NCBI GenBank assembly: GCA_016713365.1
Contig: JADJPG010000038.1
Location: 8,932 to 72,931, forward strand
From: Verrucomicrobiota bacterium
GTDB lineage: Bacteria > Verrucomicrobiota > Verrucomicrobiia > Limisphaerales > JADJPG01
Direction: 5' to 3'
Length of the DNA: 64,000 nucleotides
The notes under the pieces were generated by a model. It ran no database searches. It was not told where the DNA came from and worked only from the letters and a program-made list of their open reading frames with translations. The translations under genes and the position numbers were made by a program. This document shows, piece by piece, positions 44,081 to 54,265 of this stretch (position 1 is its first letter; each line of letters starts with the position of its first letter).

Positions 44081-47000
44081 ATGAAGTTTTTTGACGTACC
44101 CTCGTGTTTCGCTGCATTCCCCCGGATGGTGATTCTCTGCACGATGCTGTTTGCGACTTCGGCGGCCCACGCGCAGAACGTCATCTTCTCCGACAGCTTC
44201 GAGAACGGATTGAACGGCTGGCTGACGGGCGACAACAATATCGACGGTCCGCCGTGCTATTTCGGCATCGTGAACGCCACGTTCGGCGGCGAAGGCGCGC
44301 GAACGGGAAGCTTCAAAGCCTACTGCGCAGCCACGGGCTACGTCGGCTCGACAACATCACCCAACTATCAGGCGGACATGTCAGGCTACATGGTTCGCAC
44401 GCTGGACCTCACCGGTTACACCAATGCCACGCTGAGTTTCTGGTATCGCATTCCTTCGATCGAGAGCGGCTACGACTCAGCGCAAGTGTTGATGGATGAC
44501 ACGGTGCTCTGGCAGAAGGACACCACCCAGGCTGGTTCCTGGGCACAAGTGGTTCTGAGCCTCGAGGCCTACGTCGGCAGCTCGCACACGCTCAAGTTCA
44601 TCTTCAATGCCGACGTCTCCGAACAACGCGAAGGCTGGTACATCGACGACGTAGTAGTCACCGATGCCTACACTCCGGGCCCGCCGCCGGCGAACAACAA
44701 TTTCGCGGCGGCCCAGGTTCTGGTCGGCGCGATCGGCACGGTGAACGGCGGCAATGGCAGCGCCACCTTCGAAACGGGCGAGCCCACTGGAGGTTTCACC
44801 GGAACAAACTCCATCTGGTATCGCTGGACGGCGATCACGAACGGACAGGTCACCATCACGACGTCCGGCAGCGCCTTCGACACGGTTCTTTGTGTTTATA
44901 CTGGAGGCAACCTGGCGACATTGACCCCTGTTCAATGCGACGACAACGGCGGGAGCAATAACACCAGCCGGGTGGTCTTCAACGCCACGCAAAGCACGAT
45001 TTACCGCATTCAGGTGCGCGGGGCGAACGGCGCCCGGGGCGGCGTTACGCTAAACTGGAGTCAGCCGGCTGGCGTCGGTTTCGATCTCCTACCTGACGTC
45101 GGTTTGTGGGCCGACCAATCCGCGGGTTACCTCTACGACTGGTACATCGACCGCAGCGAACCCACAATGCCCGGACGCACGCTGCTTCGGGCCTCGACCG
45201 CCTCCATCAACTCCGGAACCGGCCCGCTCGAACTCATCGGATCATCGCTGGCGCCCGGCGTTTATCAGCGCATTTACAGCAGCGACGGTGGTTATCGCGA
45301 TGTTTACGCGGGCACGTTCACCTTCCACCCGGGACACGGCCACCTCCACTTCGACAACTGGCTGAACTTCCGTCTGCGCGAAGTGCTCTCCGGCAACGGC
45401 GTCGGCAACATCGTCGTGCAAGGCAACAAGACGAGCTTCGCCATCATCGATTTGGAAATCTACAACAGCGCGCTGCCCGGATTCCCCTCGGAAGCCAACT
45501 ACGAAGGCGGCCTGGTGCAGGGCATGTCCGTCGGCTGGGCCGACGTCTACGGCGCGACCTTGCTCGATCAATGGATCGACATCACCGGCGTGGCCCCGGC
45601 GCGCTACTGGCTGGAGGCGGATGTGGATCCTGATAATCGCATCATCGAATCGAACGAGTCCAACAACGTTGTTCGGATCCTGATCGACCTGACGTTCCTC
45701 GGTGCCACCAATGTGGCCAACGATAATTTCACCAACGCCACGGTGGTCACCGGCATGACCGCGAGCTTCATGGATTCCAACGTCGGCGCGACTAAGGAAA
45801 GCGGTGAACCGTTGCACAAGTACGGTAACGCCGGCGGCGCTTCGATTTGGTATCGCTGGACGGCTCCGTCGAACATGAACGCCGTGGTCAGCACCGAAGG
45901 CAGCAGCATCGACACGGTGCTCGCCATCTACACCGGCAGCACGGTGAACGGGCTGGCCGTCGTCGCGATGAACGACGACAGCGGCGTCGGCAAGACCAGC
46001 CTCACGAACTTCAGCGCCATCGGCGGTGTGACGTATCGCATCGCGGTGGACGGTTATGATGCCGGCACCGGCGTGGCACAGGGCGGCGTGCAATTAAACA
46101 TCAATCCCGCGTGGAACAATGACTTCGCGCGCCCGGTGACGATCACGGGCGTTTCCGGCACTGCCAGCGGCAGCACCCGCGGCGCAACCCGTCAGGCCAA
46201 CGAACCGCTGCATGCAGGCGTGAACAGCACCAACTCCATCTGGTACACGTGGACCGCACCGACGAACGGACCGTTCACCTTCGACACTGTCGGCAGCAGC
46301 TTCGACACATTGCTCGCGGTCTACACCGGCAGCGGGCTCCCGCTCACGCCGGTCGTCAGCGACGATAACAGCGGTCCCTTCAACTCTTCCAAGGTCCAGT
46401 TCGAAGCAGTCAGCGGCACCACTTACCGGATCGCCGTCGATGGCTTCCCGGGCGAACTCAGCGTCGGCGCGGTGAAGCTCAACTGGAGCGGACCGCGGGC
46501 GCCGGTGATTCTCAAGCAGCCCGTCAGCACCAACCTCATTGCCGGTTCCACCGCGCAGTTCCGGGTCGAGGTGGATGGCTCCGCGCCGTTCGGTTTCCAA
46601 TGGCGCCGATTCGGCACCAATCTGATCGACGACGGCGCGCACGTTGTGGGCTCACAGACCACCAGCCTGACGATGGGCAAGATTTTCGCGACCGACACTG
46701 CCGGATACTCCTGCGTCATCACCAATGCCTTCGGCGCCGTCACCAGCGCGCCGGCCAACCTGATCGTGCTCGATAATCCGCGCGTGGTTTACATCAACCA
46801 CATCACCGCGCCCCTCGCCGGCAACGCACTGCTCCCGCTGCACGCGCAGGCCGTGGGCGATGAACGCACCTACAAGTTCTCCATTTCCTTTGATCCCGCC
46901 GTGCTCAGCAACCCGAGCGTTGCTGTCGGTTCCAACACCGCAGGCGCGACCATCAGCGTCAACACCAGCCTGCTGGCCAGTGGTAAACTCGGAGTTTCCC

Positions 47001-47431
47001 TGACCCTCGCGGAAGGCCAGCAACTGCCGCAAAGCAGCACGCTGGAATTGGCCAACGTGATGTTTGATGCGAATCCGACAACGCCAGCCGGCACGGAAAC
47101 CATCATCGGCTTCCTCGACCAGCCCGTTTCCAAATCGGTCGTCTCGACCAACGGCGCCAACCTCACCGCACTGTTCGCCGCCGGCACCGTGACGCTGGAA
47201 GACTGGACCGCCTCCGCCACCGCACAGTTCCTGCCCAACGGAACCTTCCAGCTCTCGGTCAGCGGCCCGCCGAACCACACCTACGTAATCGAAGCCACGA
47301 CCAACATCGCGGATCAGGTCTGGACGCCGATCTCGACGAACCTGACCAGCGCCAGCGGTGCGATGCAGTTCATCGACAGCGCCGCGAGCAACACCCCGCA
47401 GCGCTTCTACCGCGCGCGAATGCTGCGATAA
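44081..47431 (+). CDS. Secreted protein with lysyl-oxidase-like copper domain
   Basis: A 1,116-aa exported protein (signal near residues 11-31, ending AHAQ). Order: a jelly-roll domain (32-200), a PPC-like domain (205-325), a lysyl-oxidase-like domain (330-540), two more PPC-like domains (to 800), an Ig-like domain (EVDGSAPFGFQWRRFG), a cohesin-like segment and a C-terminal strand set. The LOX part has HPGHGHLHFDNW (H419, H421, H423, matching the copper HxHxH), K450 in GNKTSFAIIDLE and Y490 in ADVYGATLLDQWIDITGV, the positions that form the LTQ cofactor in animal LOX, then NRIIESNESNN. This suggests an extracellular amine oxidase. Start chosen at the signal peptide. Confidence 0.82.
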   Translation: MKFFDVPSCFAAFPRMVILCTMLFATSAAHAQNVIFSDSFENGLNGWLTGDNNIDGPPCYFGIVNATFGGEGARTGSFKAYCAATGYVGSTTSPNYQADMSGYMVRTLDLTGYTNATLSFWYRIPSIESGYDSAQVLMDDTVLWQKDTTQAGSWAQVVLSLEAYVGSSHTLKFIFNADVSEQREGWYIDDVVVTDAYTPGPPPANNNFAAAQVLVGAIGTVNGGNGSATFETGEPTGGFTGTNSIWYRWTAITNGQVTITTSGSAFDTVLCVYTGGNLATLTPVQCDDNGGSNNTSRVVFNATQSTIYRIQVRGANGARGGVTLNWSQPAGVGFDLLPDVGLWADQSAGYLYDWYIDRSEPTMPGRTLLRASTASINSGTGPLELIGSSLAPGVYQRIYSSDGGYRDVYAGTFTFHPGHGHLHFDNWLNFRLREVLSGNGVGNIVVQGNKTSFAIIDLEIYNSALPGFPSEANYEGGLVQGMSVGWADVYGATLLDQWIDITGVAPARYWLEADVDPDNRIIESNESNNVVRILIDLTFLGATNVANDNFTNATVVTGMTASFMDSNVGATKESGEPLHKYGNAGGASIWYRWTAPSNMNAVVSTEGSSIDTVLAIYTGSTVNGLAVVAMNDDSGVGKTSLTNFSAIGGVTYRIAVDGYDAGTGVAQGGVQLNINPAWNNDFARPVTITGVSGTASGSTRGATRQANEPLHAGVNSTNSIWYTWTAPTNGPFTFDTVGSSFDTLLAVYTGSGLPLTPVVSDDNSGPFNSSKVQFEAVSGTTYRIAVDGFPGELSVGAVKLNWSGPRAPVILKQPVSTNLIAGSTAQFRVEVDGSAPFGFQWRRFGTNLIDDGAHVVGSQTTSLTMGKIFATDTAGYSCVITNAFGAVTSAPANLIVLDNPRVVYINHITAPLAGNALLPLHAQAVGDERTYKFSISFDPAVLSNPSVAVGSNTAGATISVNTSLLASGKLGVSLTLAEGQQLPQSSTLELANVMFDANPTTPAGTETIIGFLDQPVSKSVVSTNGANLTALFAAGTVTLEDWTASATAQFLPNGTFQLSVSGPPNHTYVIEATTNIADQVWTPISTNLTSASGAMQFIDSAASNTPQRFYRARMLR

Positions 47432-47443
47432 CTTCCCGAAAGC

Positions 47444-47484
47444 AAAAGGCCGGGCATGAAACCATGCCCGGCCTTTTTCGTTTT
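47444..47484. terminator. Bidirectional terminator between convergent genes
   Basis: A 12-bp perfect stem (AGGCCGGGCATG, 47447-47458, with 47463-47474, loop AAAC) has A-rich sequence on its left and TTTTCGTTTT on its right. It can therefore end both the lysyl-oxidase-like gene on the plus strand and ilvE on the minus strand. Confidence 0.85.
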
Positions 47485-47499
47485 AGATTCTTTGTCCGC

Positions 47500-48369
47500 T
47501 CAGAAAATCGGCTCGCCCGAAATCTGCGTCAGCGCGTGGTAACTCTTCACCAGCGACTTGGTGATCGGTCCCGGCTTGCCGGTGCCGATCACGCGACCGT
47601 CGACTTTCGTCACGGGAATCAGCTCCGCGCCAGTTCCAGTGAGGAAGCATTCGTCCGCGTTGAAGACATCGTAGCGGGTCAAGTTCGGTTCGCTCACTTC
47701 GATGCCCGCTTCGCGAGCCATGTCCATCACCACACCGCGGGTGATGCCGTAAAGCGCGCCTGCGGAAAGCGGCGGGGTATACATCTTGCCACCCTTGAGG
47801 AGGAAAATGTTGTCGCCTGTGCATTCGGCCACGTAACCGTCGGCGTTCAACATGATCGCCTCTTCCACGCCGGCGATGTTCGCCTCGATCTTCGCGAGAA
47901 TGTTGTTGAGGTAGTTGAGCGATTTGATGGCCGGGTTGACGGCGTTGTGCAAATTGCGCGTCGTGGGAACGGTGACGATCGCCATGCCGTTGTCGTACAT
48001 TTCCTTCGGGTACAGCTGAATCTTGTCGGCGATGACGATGACCGACGGGCGCTTGCAGCGGTTCGGGTTCAAGCCCAGCGTGCCGATGCCGCGGGTCACC
48101 AACAGGCGGATGTAACCGTCGCGCAGCTTGTTCTTCCGGCACGTGTCGACGACCGCCTTCATGATCTCCGCGTGGCTGATGGGAATCTCGAGGAGAATCG
48201 CCTTCGCCGAATAAAACAGGCGGTCGATGTGTTCCTTCAGCTTGAAGACGCGACCGTTGTAGGCGCGGATGCCTTCAAAGATGCCGTCGCCATACAGAAG
48301 ACCATGATCGAACACGCTCACCTTGGCGTTCTTCTCGTCGTAATATTTTCCGTCGATGTAAATTTTCAT
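47500..48369 (-). CDS. ilvE: Branched-chain amino acid aminotransferase
   Basis: A 289-aa fold-type IV PLP transaminase. Blocks are YYDEKNAKVSVFDHGLLYGDGIFEGIRAY (two blocks), the Arg of KEHIDRLFYSA, IRLLVTRG, the catalytic Lys in AIKSLNYLNNILAKIEA, EAIMLNADGYVAECTGDNIF and NADECFLTGTGAELIPVTKVDGR (two blocks). Family members catalyse the last step in Leu/Ile/Val synthesis; D-amino acid aminotransferases share the fold but lack the SLNYLNN pattern. The start is ATG 48369 at the conserved MKIYIDG. It stands alone, ending at the shared terminator. Confidence 0.93.
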   Translation of the reverse strand: MKIYIDGKYYDEKNAKVSVFDHGLLYGDGIFEGIRAYNGRVFKLKEHIDRLFYSAKAILLEIPISHAEIMKAVVDTCRKNKLRDGYIRLLVTRGIGTLGLNPNRCKRPSVIVIADKIQLYPKEMYDNGMAIVTVPTTRNLHNAVNPAIKSLNYLNNILAKIEANIAGVEEAIMLNADGYVAECTGDNIFLLKGGKMYTPPLSAGALYGITRGVVMDMAREAGIEVSEPNLTRYDVFNADECFLTGTGAELIPVTKVDGRVIGTGKPGPITKSLVKSYHALTQISGEPIF

Positions 48370-48461
48370 ACGCAAAAACCGTGGCACGTTATTGGACGAT
48401 CCATGGTGACGCAACTGTGGATTTGCCTCGCTGCAGCCGCGATCGCAACGCGTTGGAGAGT

Positions 48462-51400
48462 TCAATGGCGGGCGACTTCGTTCGGGGCAACGCGCTGGCT
48501 CGCCACGTTCAAATCCCACAGCTGAATCTCACCACGCGCACAGGCGGCAGCGAGCCAGCGGCGATCGGGTGAGAAGGCGAGTCTGTAAATCAAACGGCGC
48601 GACGGCGCTTCGAGCGCGGCTGCGACTTCCCGGCGAGCCAAGTCGATTAACACCACGCGGCTGCCACCCGCGACGACGGCCATCCATTGGCAGACGCCGC
48701 CCTCCGCCGGGGAAAACGCGACGTCGCCCGCAGGTGGGTGATTCGCCTCCAGCTCCGGCATGATCACTGGTCGCCAGCTCGCGGTGTCCCACATTGGCGC
48801 CGTGGTTCCGCAAGCGGCGAGCCAGCGGCCATCGGGACTCCAGCTCAGCGCGTGACGCGGGGGAAGGTCGAGCCGTTCTTTCGAATCGCCTGACGCGACG
48901 TCCATGATGTTCAGCCAGGCATCATACCGAGAAGCCACGGCAATCTTCGAGCCATCGGGTGAAAGCGCGATCATTCCCGGGCCCGAGCCGCCCGTGGGCA
49001 GGAACTTTATTTGCGACGGCTCCAAACTGCCCGCGGGCCACACCGCCACCCGCGATCCGCCGTTATCGGAAGCGGCGACCCACTTGCCATCACCGCTGAG
49101 CGTAAGGCTGTCCCAGCCCCAGCGCGCACTCGGAAGAAGCGTCGCTCGCGTACCAATGCCACCTACCGGATAATGCCACACTCCTTCTCCACCACTGACG
49201 AGCACGCCGCCGCCCTCGACGCCTTCGGCCAGCACGCTGAAGGGACGCGGGAAGGAATACTCGGCGAGGACGCGCCCGTCCGGCACGGAACAGGAGAAGG
49301 CCTGGAGCAAGCCGAGGCAGGCCACGGCGTTTCCGTCGGGATGGAACGAAACTACCTGCGGCGTTTCCGGCGCCGGATCTGGACGAAAGGTGTGGAGCAC
49401 CGGCGAACGTTCCAGCCGCACCTGCACGAGCTGACCGCCTCCGTAGCCGACGCCGACACGAGCGCCATCGGACGAGAAAGTCAGCGCCGCCGCGTCGAAG
49501 TTCAACTTCGCCAGTTCGTCGCCGCCCGCGCTGTCCCACACCCGCATCATTCCCTCTTCACTCGTCGCCGCAATCAGTCGGCCGTCCTCGGAGAAACTCA
49601 GCCCGCGAATCATTTCTGAATGGCCGCGCAGTTCGGTAAACGTACCCTGTCGGCCGTCACCGCGCCACGCTGTGACGCGCCCGGCCCGATCACCACCGGC
49701 GATGCGTTCGGCACCGGCGGTCAGAGCAAGAGCGCACAACGGCTGCGGAAAACTCCCGCTGAAAACGCGGCGCACCGCGCCATCCGGCCAGGAACGCAGT
49801 TCCACCGCAGCTTGGTCCGCACGCGCCGCGGCGAAGAACGTTCCCGATGGATCGAAGGCAATGGTTTCCACCGCGCCCGGCCAGCGAGAGATCTCCGCGC
49901 CATCCGGCAACGACGTGGCCACCACGGAATTGCCATCCACCCAGAGCACCGCGCGGTCATCCGGAGCGAACGCGACCTTGGTGAAGTTGAACGATCGATC
50001 GCGCGACCATGGCCGCGCCACGAAGGCGAGTCGTTGGGTGGCAACAAGCGATGTGTCCCAAATGCCCAGCTCATCACGGTGACGGATCGCCAGCCAGCGC
50101 CCGCGCGGACTGAACCCGATCAGCGCCGTCACCTGCCGTACGCCGACGCCGAAGGACAACGTGTTCGATACCGCGTTGACCGGGCGCAACACCACGGGCC
50201 CGCGGAATCCGGCCAGAGCCCAGCGCTCTCGCGGCAGATCCCCACAAGCCAGCGTCCAGTCATCCGACACCACCCCGTCACCCACCAGCTGCTCATAACG
50301 AGCCCCGGGCAACGCCAGCGCCGCCAGCGCCACATCGCGCACTTCACCCCGCAATTCCGTCGGTGGATGCTGCTCCATCACCCGTTCCACAATGGCCTCG
50401 GCGCGCGGACGACTGTCCGCCTGGCGCAGTCGAATAATGGCGCGCGCTTCGCCGAGTTGCGCACGCATCAGGGCGAGCTGGGTGGCGGCCTGTTCCTTTT
50501 TCAGCGCCGCGTTGTGCTGGCGTTCAATGCGAGCATTGCGTTCCAGCGTGATGCCGGCACCGATGAACATTGCCGCAGCGAGAACGACAGCCATGGCGCG
50601 CCACGGATGCCGGGACGCGGAACGAACCAAACGGCCCATCGGACCCGCCGGCCGCGCTTGAACCAGCTCGCCGCGCAGGAATCGCGTCACGTCGTCCGCG
50701 AAGGCGCGGGCGGATTCGTAGCGGCGGGATGGATTCTTTCGAGACACTTGAGACAGATGGTTTCGAGATCGATCGGGATGCTGGCGTGAAGACGTCGTGG
50801 CGCGAGCGGTTCGTCCGAATCCACTTGGGCCAGGACCGTCGCGACGGATTCGCCCTGAAACGGCGGGCGTCCGGTGAGCGCTGTGTAAAGCACCGCGCCG
50901 AGTCCGTAGACATCACTGCGCACCGTGTATTCGCCGTAGCGCGCCTGCTCCGGCGGCATGTAGGCGGGCGAGCCAACGGCGGAACCCGTGCGCGTGAAGC
51001 TGCTCTCCACGCCGGCCAGTTTCGCCAGGCCGAAATCCATTACTCGCGGGCGGCCGCCGTCCTCGCCGGTTTCGATGAGGATGTTGGAAGGCTTGAGATC
51101 GCGATGCAGGACGGCGTTCTCGTGAGCGTGCTGCACGGCGAGCGCCACGTCCTGCAGCCAGCGCGCGGCCAGACGTGGAGCGAGAGGTTGACCGGCGATG
51201 ACTTCGCTCATCGGCCGGCCATCGACGATCTCCATGACGAGAAACGGAACGCCGTCCGCATCTCCGACTTCGTGAACGGTGACCAGATTTGGATGCTTCA
51301 GCCGCGCCGTGACGAGCGCTTCATTGCGAAAGCGCGCGCGCGCTTCCGCGCTGGCGAGATCGCCGCCCGGCAGAGTTTTGACCGCCACGAATCGCTGCAA

Positions 51401-51607
51401 GGTCAGTTGGCGCGCGCGCCAGACCACGCCCATGCCGCCGCGGCCGATCTCTTCGAGCAATTCGTAATCGCCGAGCAGACGCAGCGTGGCGCCATCCGCC
51501 CCGTCTTCCTCCGGCACGCAGAATGGACACAGCCCCGCCGGTGTGCCCACAGGCAGACGCGCGCCACAGATTTCGCAGCGTGAAGGTGGCAGGACAGTCG
51601 GTGACAT
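48462..51607 (-). CDS. Ser/Thr protein kinase with WD40 repeats, frameshifted
   Basis: About 1,048 aa. A short zinc ribbon (CEICGARLP, CPFC) leads into a Hanks-type kinase: GRGGMGVVWRARQ, VAVKTLPGG, HRDLKPSNIL, DFGLAK and GSPAYMPPEQARYG. The kinase frame loses one A near 50738 (GAAAG for GAAAAG); the next frame continues NPSRRYESARAFADDVTRFLRG, a membrane helix (AMAVVLAAAMFIGAGITL), a coiled coil and seven or more WD40 repeats (GHSEMIRGLSFSEDGRLIAATSEEGMMRVWD, shown as GHSEMIRGLSFSEDG and RLIAATSEEGMMRVWD). It is downstream of an FG-GAP gene and an ECF sigma gene, a combination typical of PVC bacteria. Confidence 0.85.
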
Positions 51608-51753
51608 GATTCAGTGCTGGCGGCACCTGACGCGAGGTGCGGACTGAGAATAGCTCAAGGTCATTCACCTGTTCCATCGGCAAAAGCACGCCAGTGTGGC
51701 AGAGCCTGAGCAGATGATCATTCGAGCCGAGTCACGCCCGACGTTCCGTCAAA

Positions 51754-53362
51754 TCACGGCGGCGTGATGCGGTAGAAGGCACCACCAGCCGGTGGATTCG
51801 CGTCGGTGTAGGTGACCTTTCCATCCCCGGCGGCAGCGAGGGTTTGCAGCGTGATCCAGTTCGCAGGGTTCAAGCTCTCCGTCCGCTGGAAGAGATATGG
51901 CTGGCCGGGCACGCCGTAGAAAGTGAGGTCCACCGCCGCGCCTCCGGATTGAAAGACCACGGTGGGATTCGGCAACGGAGGGGCAACGGCGAATCCGTTG
52001 TAGACGAAGGCTGCGCCCGCGGTTTGCCCCCGTGCTGTCGCGCTGGGCGGAGATGGCGGCGACGTTGCCTTCGATGGCCACGGCATAGCCGAAGCCGACG
52101 GTGGTCGGGCCGGAGTTGGTGAGGCGCTGGCGCGTCGTCCACACACCGTTGCTGCGCGCGAAGACATACGTGGCGTCGCGCACGCCGTTGTACGCGCCGA
52201 CGAGAATGGTGTCGCCCGAGATGGCGGTGGACCAGCCGAAGTAATCCTGGGCGCCGGAGTTCGTGTTGAACCCGAATGGTTTGAGGTAAGCCACCTGGCT
52301 CCAGTTGGTCGTGCCGGGGATGCGCTGAAAAACATACGCTGCGCCGCGATCAAACGAGAGGGAACCGCCGTTGTTGCCCTGCCCGCCGTTGACGCCTGCG
52401 AAATTGCCGTCCTCATTGTGCGCGCCGACCACCAAGGTGTCGCCGGCTTCATTCATTGCGACCGAGTAGCCGAACCAGTCGTTCTGGTCCGGGTTCGAGG
52501 CTTTCAGATACGCCTCCTGCACCCAGTTCGTCACCGGAACAGGAGTGGCCGTCACCTCACGCCGGTAAACGTAGGCCGCGCCCGCGCCAGGCTTGGTGTA
52601 GATCGGCGTGCTGTTGACGTTGGAACTGCCGCTGTATTCCTTCGGGGCACCCACCACCACGCGGTCGCCATTCCGGGCCAGCGCCACGGCGAAACCGAAT
52701 TCGGAATTGTTGGTCGGATTGAAGGGCAGTTTGCTGGCTTCCAGCGACCAGGAGCCGGAGGGAGTCAGTTCGTAGAGGTGAACGATGCCGCTGTTCACAG
52801 CATCGCGCCTGTAGAGCTGTGTAACGGCCAGCCGGTTGCTCGTCATTGAAACTGCGGTGCCGTATTGCCCGCCGATGACCGTGACTGGGATGGGCGGCCC
52901 GATCTGCACTTCAAAGTTCCACGCACCGCTAATGTCGCGCTTGTGCAGATTCACGGCTCCGGCTTGGGATACTCCGATTGGTACGCCCCCTGAGTTGTTG
53001 GTGTAGCCAGTTTCCTGCCGCGCGGCGATAGCCATCCAGTCACCGTGAACGGCCACGGCGTTCCCATACTCGACACTGGGCCCCGCCTTGACGAACTTGT
53101 GCTGTTCGCTCCACTCCCCGCCAACGCGACGGTAAACGTAGGCCCGCCCCGAGATCCAGTTCCCGACGACGACCGTGTCATTGAAAAGGGCGATGTCGGT
53201 GCCGAAATTGCCGATGGCAATCGGCTCGGAAGGATAGAGGGCGCCTTCGCGAGTGATCTCGGCGGCAGATGCGGCAAAGGGCGACGGCAACCCCAGCAGA
53301 AGGACGGCCGCGAACAGGCCGCCAACCTGGGCAGGACGTAATGATTGATTCAGAGATGTCAT
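51754..53362 (-). CDS. Secreted FG-GAP/integrin-like beta-propeller protein, frameshifted
   Basis: About 535 aa with a signal peptide (GLFAAVLLLGLPSPFAASAA). The body has six to seven FG-GAP-like blades with the pattern FG(Y/F)(S/A)VA...GD(T/R)(L/V)VVGA: FGTDIALFNDTVVVGNW, FGFAVALARNGDRVVVGAP, FGYSVAMNEAGDTLVVGAH, FGWSTAISGDTILVGAY, FGYAVAIEGNVAAISAQ. One extra C near 52029 breaks the frame; the other frame gives AGAAFVYNGFAVAPPLPNP and a C-terminal strand domain ending FYRITPP. It sits between the ECF sigma and kinase genes in the same direction, so it may be the sensor or ligand-binding member of that operon. Confidence 0.78.
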
Positions 53363-53467
53363 GGGTGCATTGGTTTTCTTCTGTGTGTGCCCATCGAGTT
53401 CATCGGGGAATGCCGGTGTTTGTGGCAGGAAATATTGCTAGCCGGAGTGCGCCCCGTCCCCGCGGCT

Positions 53468-54184
53468 CTAATCCATCAAGGCCGCCTGCAGACACTTCAT
53501 CTCCTCGTCGAGCGCGGCGCGGGAATCCACCAGCTCGGCCAACTCGGCGCGGATGAGTTCCCGCCAACGCCGGCGCAACCGCATCGCGATGGAGCGCAGC
53601 GCGGTTTCGGAAACGCCCAGCCGGCTGCCCAGCGTCGAGTAGTCTTCTTCAGCCTGCCCGCTCTTCTCGGGAAACAGCGCGGCGAACACGGCGGCTTTGC
53701 CAGAAGCATTACATTCTTCCGCCAGCTTCGCCTTGGCTTTCTCCAGGACGCCCAGCGCCCACACGCGATCGAACGCGCGTTCCGGAGTCGGCAGCTGGGC
53801 GGCGACCGCCAGGTAACCCTGCTCCACGGCGTCACCATCGAGCGGCGTGTGTTCGACATTCCCGCCGCGCTTCTGCGCGCCCGCGCGGGCTGCCACGTCG
53901 ATGAGATGGTTCCGCATTCCTGCGAGCAGGAAGGAGCGGAATCGTCCGTTCGCCGGGGCGACGTTGCGCAACGAATCTCGTTCCAGCAGGGACGTAATGA
54001 AGCCCTGGACCGCATCTTCCGCGTCGTGCTGCGAGCAGCCCGAGCGCCGGGCAAACGCATACAGTGGCCGCCACGCTTCCCGGAAAAGATTCTCCTTCGC
54101 CTGACGCGCCGCCGAATCCTCGCCGGTCGCGGCGAGGACGACGCTCCAGCGGGTCGTCAGAAATTGGTCAGGCGTATAGGCCAT
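53468..54184 (-). CDS. ECF sigma factor of the kinase-linked (PVC) type
   Basis: A 238-aa sigma factor. It starts AYTPDQFLTTRWSVVLAATGED, a form common in planctomycete and verrucomicrobial ECF groups tied to Ser/Thr kinases. Region 2 is REAWRPLYAFARRSGCSQHDAEDAVQGFITSLLERDSL (two blocks) with FRSFLLAGMRNHLID; region 4 is EDYSTLGSRLGVSETALRSIAMRLRRRWRELIRAEL (two blocks). No anti-sigma gene is adjacent. The kinase two genes downstream could control it by phosphorylation, which is inferred from gene order. ATG 54184 is preferred to the GTG-proximal ATG at 54193. Confidence 0.85.
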   Translation of the reverse strand: MAYTPDQFLTTRWSVVLAATGEDSAARQAKENLFREAWRPLYAFARRSGCSQHDAEDAVQGFITSLLERDSLRNVAPANGRFRSFLLAGMRNHLIDVAARAGAQKRGGNVEHTPLDGDAVEQGYLAVAAQLPTPERAFDRVWALGVLEKAKAKLAEECNASGKAAVFAALFPEKSGQAEEDYSTLGSRLGVSETALRSIAMRLRRRWRELIRAELAELVDSRAALDEEMKCLQAALMD

Positions 54185-54265
54185 CGTAACCAAGCTGGAT
54201 CGGCTGATTCTCAGGATCGGTCAAGCGGGTTACCACGGAGGCTGCTCCTCCGGCTTGAACCGCCG

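Noticed and set aside
49620..50789. Plus-strand open frame of 389 codons opposite the kinase gene
   Set aside because: Arg/His-rich shadow of the WD40 region; the minus strand holds the real gene.
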